Source of the DNA: UBA3839 sp902776985
GTDB lineage: Bacteria > Bacteroidota > Bacteroidia > Bacteroidales > Bacteroidaceae
NCBI GenBank assembly: GCA_902776985.1
Contig: CACYSD010000018.1
Location: 1-64,000 of the forward strand
Length of the DNA stretch: 64,000 nt
Direction of reading: 5' to 3'
Both the position numbers and the translations under genes were made by a program. The notes beneath the pieces were generated by a model, which was given only the letters and a program-made list of their open reading frames with translations, was not told the DNA's origin and searched no databases. Positions 51,858 to 60,806 of the stretch are shown here, piece after piece (the first letter of the stretch is position 1; the number at the start of each line of letters is the position of its first letter).

Positions 51858-52997
51858 TTGAAACGATTACAATTCCAGTTACAGCATACCGATCCTAAAA
51901 GCAATGCACGCGCAGGACTAATCACCACAGATCACGGTGAGATTCGCACCCCTATCTTCATGCCGGTTGGAACATTGGCAAGTGTGAAGGGAGTGCATCT
52001 TCACGAACTCACCGATGATATCAAGGCACAGATTATCCTCGGAAACACTTATCACCTGTATCTCCGTCCGGGAACAGATGTGATTGAGGCAGCCGGCGGA
52101 CTTCACAAGTTCAACGGATTCAATCGTCCCATGCTGACCGACAGCGGCGGTTTTCAGGTTTTCTCCCTGGCAGGAATACGGAAGCTGAGAGAGGAAGGAG
52201 CGGAATTCCGTTCCCATATCGACGGCTCAAAGCATTTCTTCACACCGGAGCGAGTGATGGACATTGAGCGCAGCATCGGTGCCGACATCATGATGGCATT
52301 TGACGAATGTCCGTCGGGCACAGCTGATTACGAATATGCAAAGAAATCCCTCAAGCTTACGGAGAACTGGCTCGACAGATGCATCAAAAGATATCAGGAG
52401 ACTGATCCTAAGTATGGCTACTACCAAGCCCTTTTCCCTATTGTTCAGGGATGTACCTACCGCGACCTTCGCATCCAAGCTGCGGAGAATGTGGCAAGCA
52501 AGGACATGGACGGCAACGCCATCGGTGGATTGGCTGTAGGCGAGCCGACGGATGTGATGTACGAAATGATTGAGGTGGTCAACGACATTCTTCCTAAAGA
52601 CAAACCACGCTACCTCATGGGAGTGGGCACTCCGGCAAACATTCTTGAAGGCATAGAGCGCGGTGTGGATATGTTCGACTGCGTGATGCCTACACGAAAC
52701 GGACGCAATGCGATGATCTTCACTTGGCAGGGAACAGTCAACTTGAGAAACAAGAAATGGGAGATGGACTTCACTCCGCTTGATCCCGAAGGTACATCAT
52801 ACGTTGACCAGACTTACACACGTGCCTATGTTCACCATCTATTCAAGGCTCAGGAGCTGTTGGCCATGCAAATCGCATCGATTCACAATCTTGCCTTCTA
52901 CCTGGAACTTGTAACTAAGGCTAGGGAACATATCATAAGCGGCGACTTCACCATGTGGAAATCAAAAGTCGTGGGTGAACTCTCCCGACGCGTATAA
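51858..52997 (+). CDS. tgt: tRNA-guanine transglycosylase without the zinc-site cysteines
   Basis: A 379-residue TIM-barrel enzyme that exchanges guanine-34 for a queuosine precursor in tRNA. Active-site motifs are intact (MLTDSGGFQVFSLA; FDECPSG; GGLAVGEP; MGVGTPANILEGIERGVDMFDCVMPTRNGRN). Where typical bacterial Tgt has the zinc cysteines C-x-C-x2-C, this has EGTSYVD (residues 311-317). The fourth zinc ligand, His343 (IHNLAFY), remains. The start is a TTG; no in-frame ATG lies upstream. Confidence 0.92.
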   Translation: MKRLQFQLQHTDPKSNARAGLITTDHGEIRTPIFMPVGTLASVKGVHLHELTDDIKAQIILGNTYHLYLRPGTDVIEAAGGLHKFNGFNRPMLTDSGGFQVFSLAGIRKLREEGAEFRSHIDGSKHFFTPERVMDIERSIGADIMMAFDECPSGTADYEYAKKSLKLTENWLDRCIKRYQETDPKYGYYQALFPIVQGCTYRDLRIQAAENVASKDMDGNAIGGLAVGEPTDVMYEMIEVVNDILPKDKPRYLMGVGTPANILEGIERGVDMFDCVMPTRNGRNAMIFTWQGTVNLRNKKWEMDFTPLDPEGTSYVDQTYTRAYVHHLFKAQELLAMQIASIHNLAFYLELVTKAREHIISGDFTMWKSKVVGELSRRV

Positions 52998-53039
52998 GCA
53001 TACACATTATTAATATTATAGCAGAAGTCAGGTACTACT

Positions 53040-54188
53040 GTGAAGGAAAAAATCAAAAATATATTCAGAGGTATAAAAGATTGGGCGATTAGCCATAATC
53101 CAACGCTGAGAATCGACCGATACATCATCGGGAAGTTCCTCGGCACCTACTTCTTTTCCATCATCCTGATTATCAGCATTGCCGTAGTTTTCGACATCAA
53201 CGAGAACATCGACAAATTCCTTTCACGAAACGCATCTATGAGAGCTATTTTCATAGATTACTACCTGAATTTCGTACCATACTACTCCAACCTCTTCAGT
53301 CAGCTGTTTGTGTTTATATCCGTAATCTTCTTCACCACCAAACTGGCGGAGAACTCGGAGATTATCGCGATGATGTCCACAGGAATGAGCTTCAACCGGC
53401 TGCTACGGCCCTACATGATTTCCGCAGCCATCATCGCCGTTCTCACATTCACACTTGGTTCGTACATCATTCCTCAAGGAAACGTGAAGCGAGTGAAATT
53501 CGAGAACACATACAAAAAGAAGAATATCAGCACCTATACCACGAACGTTCAGTTGGAAGTGGAACCTGGAGTGATTGCCTATATCAACAGATATGAAGAT
53601 CGACAGAAAATTGGTTATGAATTCACTCTCGACAAGTTTGAGAACAAAAAACTGATTCGTCATCTCCAGGCCTACACCATCCAGTACGACACACTTTCCG
53701 AAGAACCATACCACTGGATTATTACCCAGTACCAGGAACGCAACTTGCAGGGAATGCGTGAGGTGCTCACCCATGGTGAAAGGCTCGACACCATTATCCA
53801 CATGCAGCCACAGGACCTGATTATTACTCGTGGACAGCAGGAAACTCTCACCACGCCAGAACTCTCGAAATATATCGACCGACAGAAACAGCGCGGTTCG
53901 GCAAACGTCAAGGAGTTTGAGGTGGAATACTGGAAACGAGGCGCCTCCTCATTCGCCACATTCATCCTGACCATGATAGGTGTTTCCATCTCCGCACGAA
54001 AGCGCAAAAACGGAATGGGTATAGCTCTGGGAATCGGATTGGCACTCATCCTTGCGTACATCATGTTCCAGACCATATCATCCACTTTTGCAGTAAATGC
54101 CAACATGCACCCATCGCTTGCTGCTTGGCTCCCAAATATAGTTTTCGCTTTCATCGCTTACTATTTCTACAAGAAAGCACCGAGATAA
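53040..54188 (+). CDS. LptF/LptG family LPS export permease
   Basis: A 382-residue inner-membrane protein with a GTG start. Helices near residues 35-55, 75-100, and 110-135 and three at the C-terminus (FATFILTMIGVSISARKRKNGMGIALGIGLALILAYIMF; AAWLPNIVFAFIAYYFYK) surround a periplasmic beta-jellyroll (~140-290). It would pair with a second LptF/G and LptB to pull lipopolysaccharide from the inner membrane. lptC is four genes downstream in the same run. Confidence 0.92.
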   Translation: MKEKIKNIFRGIKDWAISHNPTLRIDRYIIGKFLGTYFFSIILIISIAVVFDINENIDKFLSRNASMRAIFIDYYLNFVPYYSNLFSQLFVFISVIFFTTKLAENSEIIAMMSTGMSFNRLLRPYMISAAIIAVLTFTLGSYIIPQGNVKRVKFENTYKKKNISTYTTNVQLEVEPGVIAYINRYEDRQKIGYEFTLDKFENKKLIRHLQAYTIQYDTLSEEPYHWIITQYQERNLQGMREVLTHGERLDTIIHMQPQDLIITRGQQETLTTPELSKYIDRQKQRGSANVKEFEVEYWKRGASSFATFILTMIGVSISARKRKNGMGIALGIGLALILAYIMFQTISSTFAVNANMHPSLAAWLPNIVFAFIAYYFYKKAPR

Positions 54189-54212
54189 ACCATAAAACAA
54201 TGACATTAATAA

Positions 54213-55526
54213 ATGTATTTTAGCGACCTACCATTAAACGACGACATACTTGATGCACTCGACTCCATGAATTTCGAGGAGTGCACACCAATTCAAGAAC
54301 AGGCGATTCCTATTCTTTTAGAAGGCAGAGACCTCATCGGCGTAGCTCAGACAGGAACAGGCAAAACAGCAGCCTACCTCCTGCCGATAATCCAAAAACT
54401 CAGTACCGGCGATTATGCCTCCGACGCTATTAACTGCATCATCATGTCGCCCACACGCGAACTGGCACAGCAAATTGACAACCAGGTAGAAGGCTTCGCC
54501 TACTATCAGCCCATCAACAGCGTAGCCATTTACGGAGGAAACGACGGAAACCGCTATGAGCAGGAACGTCGTGGGCTGACTCTCGGAGCAGACATCATCA
54601 TCGCCACACCCGGCCGTCTTATCAGCCACCTCGCAACAGGCAACTATGATTTGTCGCAAGTCAAGTTCTTTATTCTCGACGAGGCTGATCGCATGCTTGA
54701 CATGGGATTCTACGACGACATCCTGAAAATCGTCAGCTATCTTCCTAAAGAACGACAAACAATCATGTTCTCCGCAACTATGCCTGAGAACATACAGAAA
54801 CTGGCAAAAACCATCCTCCACGATCCAGCCGAGGTAAAAATCGCCGTTTCCAAACCTGCGGAGAAAATCCGTCAGACAGCATACATCTGCCACGAAGGCA
54901 TGAAGGACAACATCGTGAAGTACGTGCTGCAGAATCAGGCACTCGACCGTGTTATAATCTTCTGCTCCAAGAAGACCAAGGTACGTGAGCTGGGACATAC
55001 GTTCCGCATGAAAGGCATGAAGATAGGAACCATGCACTCCGACCTCACTCAGCAGGAACGCGACACCATCATGCGTGATTTTCGCAATCACCACATAAAT
55101 GTCCTCATAGCAACCGATATCGTAAGCCGAGGCATCGACATCGACGACATTCAGATGGTCATCAACTACGACACACCAAACGAAGCAGAGGACTATGTAC
55201 ACCGCATCGGTCGTACGGCACGAGCCAACCGCGACGGTCAAGCCATCACACTTGTCACACCTGACAACGCAGAAAAACTCTTCCGAATAGAAAAGCTCAT
55301 AGAAAAGGAAATCGACAAACCCGATCTGCCAGAAGGATGTGGAGAGAAGCCACAGCTAATCAAGAAGTCGAGGAATAATCGCAGACATTATCATTCTGTA
55401 CGCAAAGACATACACCGACATGAATCTACTGACAATCGACATAGGGAACACCGCAACAAAAATCGCGATATTCCGAAACAAAGCCACAACCGCAGCAACC
55501 ACCGCACAGGCAACCGCAACAAGTGA
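54213..55526 (+). CDS. DEAD-box RNA helicase with basic tail
   Basis: A 437-residue ATP-dependent RNA helicase. Q motif FEECTPIQEQAIP, motif I AQTGTGKTAAYL, Ia SPTRELAQQI, II DEADRMLDMGF, III SATMP, IV IIFCSKKTK, V ATDIVSRGIDIDD, VI HRIGRTARA. The last ~60 residues are Arg/His/Asn-rich (NNRRHYHSVRKDIHRHEST...), a probable RNA-binding tail. The final 107 bases overlap the start of coaX in another frame, so that tail is encoded by doubly used DNA. Confidence 0.95.
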   Translation: MYFSDLPLNDDILDALDSMNFEECTPIQEQAIPILLEGRDLIGVAQTGTGKTAAYLLPIIQKLSTGDYASDAINCIIMSPTRELAQQIDNQVEGFAYYQPINSVAIYGGNDGNRYEQERRGLTLGADIIIATPGRLISHLATGNYDLSQVKFFILDEADRMLDMGFYDDILKIVSYLPKERQTIMFSATMPENIQKLAKTILHDPAEVKIAVSKPAEKIRQTAYICHEGMKDNIVKYVLQNQALDRVIIFCSKKTKVRELGHTFRMKGMKIGTMHSDLTQQERDTIMRDFRNHHINVLIATDIVSRGIDIDDIQMVINYDTPNEAEDYVHRIGRTARANRDGQAITLVTPDNAEKLFRIEKLIEKEIDKPDLPEGCGEKPQLIKKSRNNRRHYHSVRKDIHRHESTDNRHREHRNKNRDIPKQSHNRSNHRTGNRNK

Positions 55527-56247
55527 CATAGTGTTCTCCTGCCACATCGACGGACATGATTTCTCCAATCTGTCCGCACTCAGTCAGGTACAGCCCTACC
55601 GTCCCTTCAGCTCCTGTATCGTATCGTCAACAGCCAACATCACAAACGCCATGAAGCTGCAGTTATCGGAATTTGCCGCAACCGATGTGATTTATCTCAA
55701 CCACCTCACACCGATTCCCATCCGCAACCTCTACTCCACTCCACAGACGCTCGGCACCGACCGCCTGGCATCCGTAACAGGAGCTTACTACGAGGCTATG
55801 AATCGCAACAACGGTGAGCCGATCGACGTGCTGGTCATCGATATGGGCACAGCCATCACCTACGACATCATCGATGCGGCAGGCAACTACCTCGGAGGAA
55901 ACATCTCCCCAGGTGTGCTCATGCGCCTGAAGGCTCTACACCACTTCACCGACAAACTTCCCTTAGTCGAACTCTCACCTGAAGACTTCACCAACACAGC
56001 TGATAGTTTCAGTTTTGGTGATACTACTCAATCAGCCATCATCAACGGTGTTGTTCAAGGTGTAAAGTGCGAGATAAAGGGAGTTGTAGAGCAATTACTC
56101 TTAAAATATCCACGTCTTTTGATTTTTTTAACAGGTGGAGACTACATAAATTTTGACGAACAACTAAAAAAGCGTATTTTTGCAGATAAATTCCTTGTAG
56201 CAAAAGGATTGAACATAATTCTGCAATATAATGCACAGATAAAATGA
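55420..56247 (+). CDS. coaX: type III pantothenate kinase
   Basis: A 275-residue ASKHA-fold kinase, first step from pantothenate to coenzyme A. MNLLTIDIGNTATKIAIF is the canonical N-terminal phosphate-binding motif, so the start inside the helicase gene is firm. TLGTDRLASVTGAYYEA, LVIDMGTAITYDIID and GGNISPGVLMRLKAL follow. Residues 22-35 are unusually Ala/Thr-rich (NKATTAATTAQATA), which matches the region also constrained by the helicase frame. It overlaps the next gene by 4 bp. Confidence 0.94.
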   Translation: MNLLTIDIGNTATKIAIFRNKATTAATTAQATATSDIVFSCHIDGHDFSNLSALSQVQPYRPFSSCIVSSTANITNAMKLQLSEFAATDVIYLNHLTPIPIRNLYSTPQTLGTDRLASVTGAYYEAMNRNNGEPIDVLVIDMGTAITYDIIDAAGNYLGGNISPGVLMRLKALHHFTDKLPLVELSPEDFTNTADSFSFGDTTQSAIINGVVQGVKCEIKGVVEQLLLKYPRLLIFLTGGDYINFDEQLKKRIFADKFLVAKGLNIILQYNAQIK

Positions 56248-57599
56248 GACAAATCAAGTATATTCTTTGTTTTTTCGTACTGAGTATAATTTACACACAT
56301 ACTAATGCCCAGAACGGCATTAACTCCCCATATTCACGCTACGGATTCGGCATGCAGTCAGACCAGTCAATGGGATTCAACAAAGGTATGGCTGGAGTAG
56401 CACAAGGTTTTCGCGACGGACAGATAATCAACATGTCAAACCCTGCGTCCTATTCCGCAGTTGACTCGCTCACAGCCCTCTTCGATTTCGGCTTTACGTT
56501 GCAGAATGCCAACTTGAAATTGGACAATCTCCAGAAGAACCTGCACAACACCAGTTTTGACTACATAGCGTTCCATTTCAGAGGATTCAAGAACGTAGGA
56601 TTCACCCTTGGGCTGCTGCCTTACAGCAACATTGACTACAGTTTCGAATCCAATAGCGAGACTATTCCCGGCACCGAGTCAACATCCACTTCCTACACAT
56701 TCTTCGGAAACGGAGGCATCCATCAGCTCGTATTCGGAACTGGCGTGAGACCATTCCGTCCCCTCTCTTTAGGTGTGAACATAGGTTATCTCTTCGGCGA
56801 CTACAACCACTACAGCCTTATGGCATTCGACGACAACACCGTATTCCCGATGCTGCGCCGCTACAATGCCTATATCGGCACATATAAACTCGACGCTGGA
56901 TTCCAGCTCACACTGCCCCTGAGCAAGAAACTCGAACTGACCGTGGGAGGAACCTACGGACTCGGACACGAAATCAAGAACCGCGCCATCCGTACCACCA
57001 TGACTGTAGGAGCAGGCACTTACTCCGTTTCATCGTTGATTTCATCAACATCGACCTCAGAGCTGACCGACAACTCAAGCGACACAATCCGCAACGCCTT
57101 CCAGCTTCCACATTCCTTCAGCGCAGGTTTTGCCCTTCGCTATGCCCAGAAATGGGAAATCGGTGCTGATTTCCAGTATGAGATGTGGAATAAATGCAAG
57201 TTTCCCAATCAGGCAGCCGATGGCACGTACACTACTCAGAAAGGCCTATTGAACAATAAATACCGTGTAGCACTCGGAGGAAGCTTCACCCCGAAACGCC
57301 TTAGCTACAAGCTCGGAGCATATTACTCACAGCCCTACGCACAGGCAGACCTCTCAGGAACCGTAACCGACAAGCCTCAGGAATTCGGTATCACCGCAGG
57401 AGTGTCTATTCCTATCTACAACAAGAACATCTGGTACAATAGTCCTCGCATCAACATCTCTGCAGGATGGACACACTCCAGCATACCATATCTTAATGCG
57501 CTTACAAACAATCAGAGCAAAATCACCGAGAACTACCTTCGCCTGAATATCGGTATCACCTTCAGCGAACGTTGGTTCTACAAATGGAAAGTACAATGA
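56244..57599 (+). CDS. outer-membrane beta-barrel protein, possibly FadL-like
   Basis: A 451-residue protein with a signal peptide (~1-22, ending TNA). It then shows NGINSPYSRYGFG, the typical start of Bacteroidetes FadL-like barrels, and MAGVAQGFRDGQIINMSNPASYSAVDSLTALFDFG. Alternating strands run to a terminal aromatic strand (FSERWFYKWKVQ). The cargo is unknown. It is coupled by ATGA overlaps to coaX and lptC, so an envelope role linked to LPS export is plausible. Confidence 0.82.
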   Translation: MRQIKYILCFFVLSIIYTHTNAQNGINSPYSRYGFGMQSDQSMGFNKGMAGVAQGFRDGQIINMSNPASYSAVDSLTALFDFGFTLQNANLKLDNLQKNLHNTSFDYIAFHFRGFKNVGFTLGLLPYSNIDYSFESNSETIPGTESTSTSYTFFGNGGIHQLVFGTGVRPFRPLSLGVNIGYLFGDYNHYSLMAFDDNTVFPMLRRYNAYIGTYKLDAGFQLTLPLSKKLELTVGGTYGLGHEIKNRAIRTTMTVGAGTYSVSSLISSTSTSELTDNSSDTIRNAFQLPHSFSAGFALRYAQKWEIGADFQYEMWNKCKFPNQAADGTYTTQKGLLNNKYRVALGGSFTPKRLSYKLGAYYSQPYAQADLSGTVTDKPQEFGITAGVSIPIYNKNIWYNSPRINISAGWTHSSIPYLNALTNNQSKITENYLRLNIGITFSERWFYKWKVQ

Positions 57600-58213
57600 T
57601 ACATTTGTCGAGATATTTTTCTGTAACATTTGCTCTAACACTAATCTTTTCCGCATTCCTTTCGTGTAGCAACGACTCAAAAGACTACGCACCTGTGCTT
57701 GAGAACAGAGACTCGCTCCCAACACTCAAGTCCATCGGTGTGTCCACACTCATTTCCGACTCAGGAATCATACGCTACAAGATAATCAGCGAAGATTGGT
57801 TCATCTACGACAGAAAGACACCGTCCTACTGGGCTTTCGAGAAAGGACTCTTTATCGAGAAATTCGATGAGGAGCACCATGTTGAGGCCTTCATCTGCTG
57901 CGACACAGCATACTACTACGACCAGAAAAATCTGTGGGAACTGCGTTCCAGAGTGCTCGTCAAGAACCTCAAGGGCGAGACATTCCGCACCAGCCTACTC
58001 TACTGGAATCAGAACGAGCACAGGATCTATTCACCTGCATACATGGAGATTAACGGCATAGATCAAGACCTGAAGGGCTACGATTTCTCATCAAACGAGC
58101 AGATGACCAACTATATCATCCACAGCTCGTCGGGAGCATTCCCTATGAAGGACGACACTCCGCCCCACCCAGCCGACTCCATCATGGACAAAGATTATTT
58201 CAAAGATGCCTGA
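57596..58213 (+). CDS. lptC: LPS export periplasmic protein LptC
   Basis: A 205-residue protein whose N-terminus is lipoprotein-like (IFSAFLSCSND), as is usual for Bacteroidetes LptC. The LptC/OstA beta domain follows (RYKIISEDWFIYDRKTPSYWAFEKGLFIEKFD; CDTAYYYDQKNLWELRSRVLVKNLKGE). It carries LPS from LptF/G to the periplasmic bridge. The ATG overlaps the upstream stop as ATGA; the frame is open 8 codons further but inside that gene. Confidence 0.9.
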   Translation: MIHLSRYFSVTFALTLIFSAFLSCSNDSKDYAPVLENRDSLPTLKSIGVSTLISDSGIIRYKIISEDWFIYDRKTPSYWAFEKGLFIEKFDEEHHVEAFICCDTAYYYDQKNLWELRSRVLVKNLKGETFRTSLLYWNQNEHRIYSPAYMEINGIDQDLKGYDFSSNEQMTNYIIHSSSGAFPMKDDTPPHPADSIMDKDYFKDA

Positions 58214-58229
58214 GTCTTAAATCATAATT

Positions 58230-58256
58230 CTTGCTACGCAAGCGTGCTCTTTTTAA
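58230..58256 (+). terminator. possible weak terminator after lptC
   Basis: GCTACGC/GCGTGC can form a small stem followed by CTCTTTTT. The rest of 58257-58480 is AT-rich with short repeats (AACGAATT, AATCCT) and a GCGCTTCAGCGC palindrome (58321-58332), and no gene. Confidence 0.35.
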
Positions 58257-58479
58257 TAAAAACATGCACCTGCAGTGCAATTTAACGAATTCAACGAATC
58301 CTTGTAATCCTAAGAATCCAGCGCTTCAGCGCGATGATTAATTTTGAATAATTTTTTGAATTATTTTTATTATAATTTTGAGCGAAGCGACCAATGAATT
58401 TGTTTAAATCGTTCTATTGTTGCTTTAGCAAATTGTTCTTTATATAGGTATCTATTGATAACATAATTCACAATAATTA

Positions 58480-58511
58480 TTTGTAATTTGAATAATTCTT
58501 TGTATCTTTGC
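58480..58511 (+). promoter_or_regulatory. promoter of ppiD
   Basis: TATCTTTGC (58503-58511) with TTTG (58480-58483) 19 bp upstream; leader of about 35 nt. Confidence 0.75.
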
Positions 58512-58552
58512 ACGATTTTGGATAAAAAACAATAACAAAACATAATTAAACA

Positions 58553-60703
58553 ATGGCAGTATTACAAAAAATCAGAAACAAAGGCGTCTTGCTTGTTTCT
58601 ATCATTGCCCTCGCACTCTTTCTCTTCGTAATTGGCGACTTGCTTCGCGGAGGTGAAGTACTCTTCACTCAAGGCAAACAGAAAGCCGGTGAAGTTCAGG
58701 GCAATTCAATCAGCATCCAGGATTATCAGAAGTATCTTGGACAGTATCAATTCTACTTCGAGCAGAACAACCAGCGCAATCAGATGCCTGATGAGCAGCT
58801 CAACGACATTGCTTGGGGAAACTACGTACAGAACCAGATCATCAAGCACGAATGCGAGGAACTCGGACTTGCAGTCAGCGATGACGAAATCCTCGAGTAC
58901 CTGCGCACAGGTCAGCACCAGCTCCTTCAGATTCCTGCATTCATGAATCCTGCAACCGGAGCCTATGACTTCAACACAGTTCAGGAAGCGCTTGAGAAGA
59001 GCAAGGAACTGAGCGACTACTACACTTTCGTTCAGGAAGAAATGCGCAGCGCACTCTTGAACTCCAAGTTCAGAACACTCCTCCAGAAGAGCTTCCTTTC
59101 CAACCCAGTTGAGGCACAGAAGGCATTCAACGACCGCACAGAGGAAAGCACAATATCTCTGGTATCCATTCCTTTCTCTACAGTAGCTGACGCCGACGTA
59201 AAAGTTGAAGACAGCGACCTCAAGGCTAAGTACGAGGAATACAAGAATCGTCTCGTTCAGCCAGTTGAGACCCGCGACATCAAGTACATCGACATCGCCA
59301 TCATCGCCAGCGATGCTGACCGCGACGCACTACAGAAGGAAATGGAAGACCTCAGCATAGCCCTCAGCGAAGCAAACACTACAAAGGAAATCTCTGCTGT
59401 AGTTCGCAAGAGCAACACATCATCTGTTTACAGCGACGTGCTCAAGCTCAAGGACGCATTCCCAGTATTCGTTCAGAACCGTCTCGGAGGCGATTCTCTG
59501 TCTGTAGCAGTAGGCGCTACAATGCCAACTACTTTCGACATCGTATCCAACAACTTCTATACATTCAAGGTTATTGAGAAAGCCACTCAGGTTGACTCAG
59601 TACTCTTCCGTGCAGTTCAGATTATCGGACGCGACGACAAGGACGTAGCACGCAGAGCCGACAGCGTTGTCAACGCCATCAAGGACGGTGCAGACTTCAA
59701 GGAAGTAGCAAAGAAGTTCAACCAGCCAAGCGATTCAGCATGGATTGCTACTGCACAGTATCAGCACGGACAGCTCAATGCTGACAACACCACAATGATT
59801 AAGACACTCTACGGCATGTCAGCCGGAGAAGTGAAGAAAGTAAAGTACAGCAACGGAGCAACACTCGTTTATCAGGTACTTGAAACTCGCAACCCTGTTA
59901 CTAAGTACAACGTCGCAGTAATCGAACGCGAACTCATCTACTCTTCAAAGACAGCAGAAGACGAGTACAACCGTCTGAACAAATTCCTTGCAACCAACAA
60001 CACACTCGCTCTCATCGAGCAGAATGCAGCCAAGGAAGGCTATACACTCAACGAAGCAACCATCGAAAGCAGCATGCATCGCATCAACAACATCTCCAAG
60101 ACAAACGAAGATGTACGCTGGATATTCGACACAGCTAAGAAGGGCGAAGTTTCTGCACAGCACCGTTGCGGTGAAAGCAACCACGAACACCTCCTCGTTG
60201 TAGCTCTCTCAGAAATCAATGAGCCTGGCTACGTAGCATTCGAGAAAATCAAGGAACAGCTCCGTCCACTTGCACTCAACGACAAGAAGGCTGAGAAGCT
60301 TCTCGCTCAATGCAAGGGCATCACAACCATCGCAGCTGCAAGTAAGATCAAGGGCGCACTCGTTGACTCAACCATCGCTCACGTAACCTTCTCTGCAAAC
60401 ACATTCATCCCTTCATTCCCAGGTCAGAGCGAACCAGTAATCGGAGCTATTGCGTCACGCACAGCCAAGGGAGCATTTGCAGGAGCATTCAAGGGCAACA
60501 GCGGAGTTTACATGCTTCAGGTAACCGACAAGACAAAGAACGCAGAGAAGTTCGATGTCAAGTCAGAGCAGAACGTACTTTCAAACACCTACGCAAGCTA
60601 CTCTCTCAACAGCCTGTTCAACAACTACACCGGAACTCTTAACATCCTCAGCGACCTCTACCGTCAGGCAAAGGTTGAGGACCTCCGTTACAAGTTCTAT
60701 TAA
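58553..60703 (+). CDS. ppiD: PpiD/SurA-type periplasmic folding factor
   Basis: A 716-residue inner-membrane-anchored protein. One N-terminal helix (GVLLVSIIALALFLFVIGDLL) is followed by a SurA-like N-terminal chaperone domain (GEVQGNSISIQDYQKYLGQYQFYFEQNNQR). A parvulin-like peptidyl-prolyl isomerase domain (~340-450) and a long helical C-terminus come next. It would assist folding of outer-membrane and secreted proteins at the Sec exit. It has its own promoter and strong terminator. Confidence 0.9.
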   Translation: MAVLQKIRNKGVLLVSIIALALFLFVIGDLLRGGEVLFTQGKQKAGEVQGNSISIQDYQKYLGQYQFYFEQNNQRNQMPDEQLNDIAWGNYVQNQIIKHECEELGLAVSDDEILEYLRTGQHQLLQIPAFMNPATGAYDFNTVQEALEKSKELSDYYTFVQEEMRSALLNSKFRTLLQKSFLSNPVEAQKAFNDRTEESTISLVSIPFSTVADADVKVEDSDLKAKYEEYKNRLVQPVETRDIKYIDIAIIASDADRDALQKEMEDLSIALSEANTTKEISAVVRKSNTSSVYSDVLKLKDAFPVFVQNRLGGDSLSVAVGATMPTTFDIVSNNFYTFKVIEKATQVDSVLFRAVQIIGRDDKDVARRADSVVNAIKDGADFKEVAKKFNQPSDSAWIATAQYQHGQLNADNTTMIKTLYGMSAGEVKKVKYSNGATLVYQVLETRNPVTKYNVAVIERELIYSSKTAEDEYNRLNKFLATNNTLALIEQNAAKEGYTLNEATIESSMHRINNISKTNEDVRWIFDTAKKGEVSAQHRCGESNHEHLLVVALSEINEPGYVAFEKIKEQLRPLALNDKKAEKLLAQCKGITTIAAASKIKGALVDSTIAHVTFSANTFIPSFPGQSEPVIGAIASRTAKGAFAGAFKGNSGVYMLQVTDKTKNAEKFDVKSEQNVLSNTYASYSLNSLFNNYTGTLNILSDLYRQAKVEDLRYKFY

Positions 60704-60731
60704 TCCGCACATACTTACAATTCAATACGAT

Positions 60732-60761
60732 AAGAGGATGCCAATCGGCATCCTCTTTTTT
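60732..60761 (+). terminator. terminator of ppiD
   Basis: AGAGGATGCC/GGCATCCTCT stem, AATC loop and a T run; works for ppiD and possibly for the convergent SpoIID gene. Confidence 0.9.
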
Positions 60762-60806
60762 CGTTGTTTACTCAAGGCTTATTATAGTACGTCCATCGCA
60801 CGAAAA

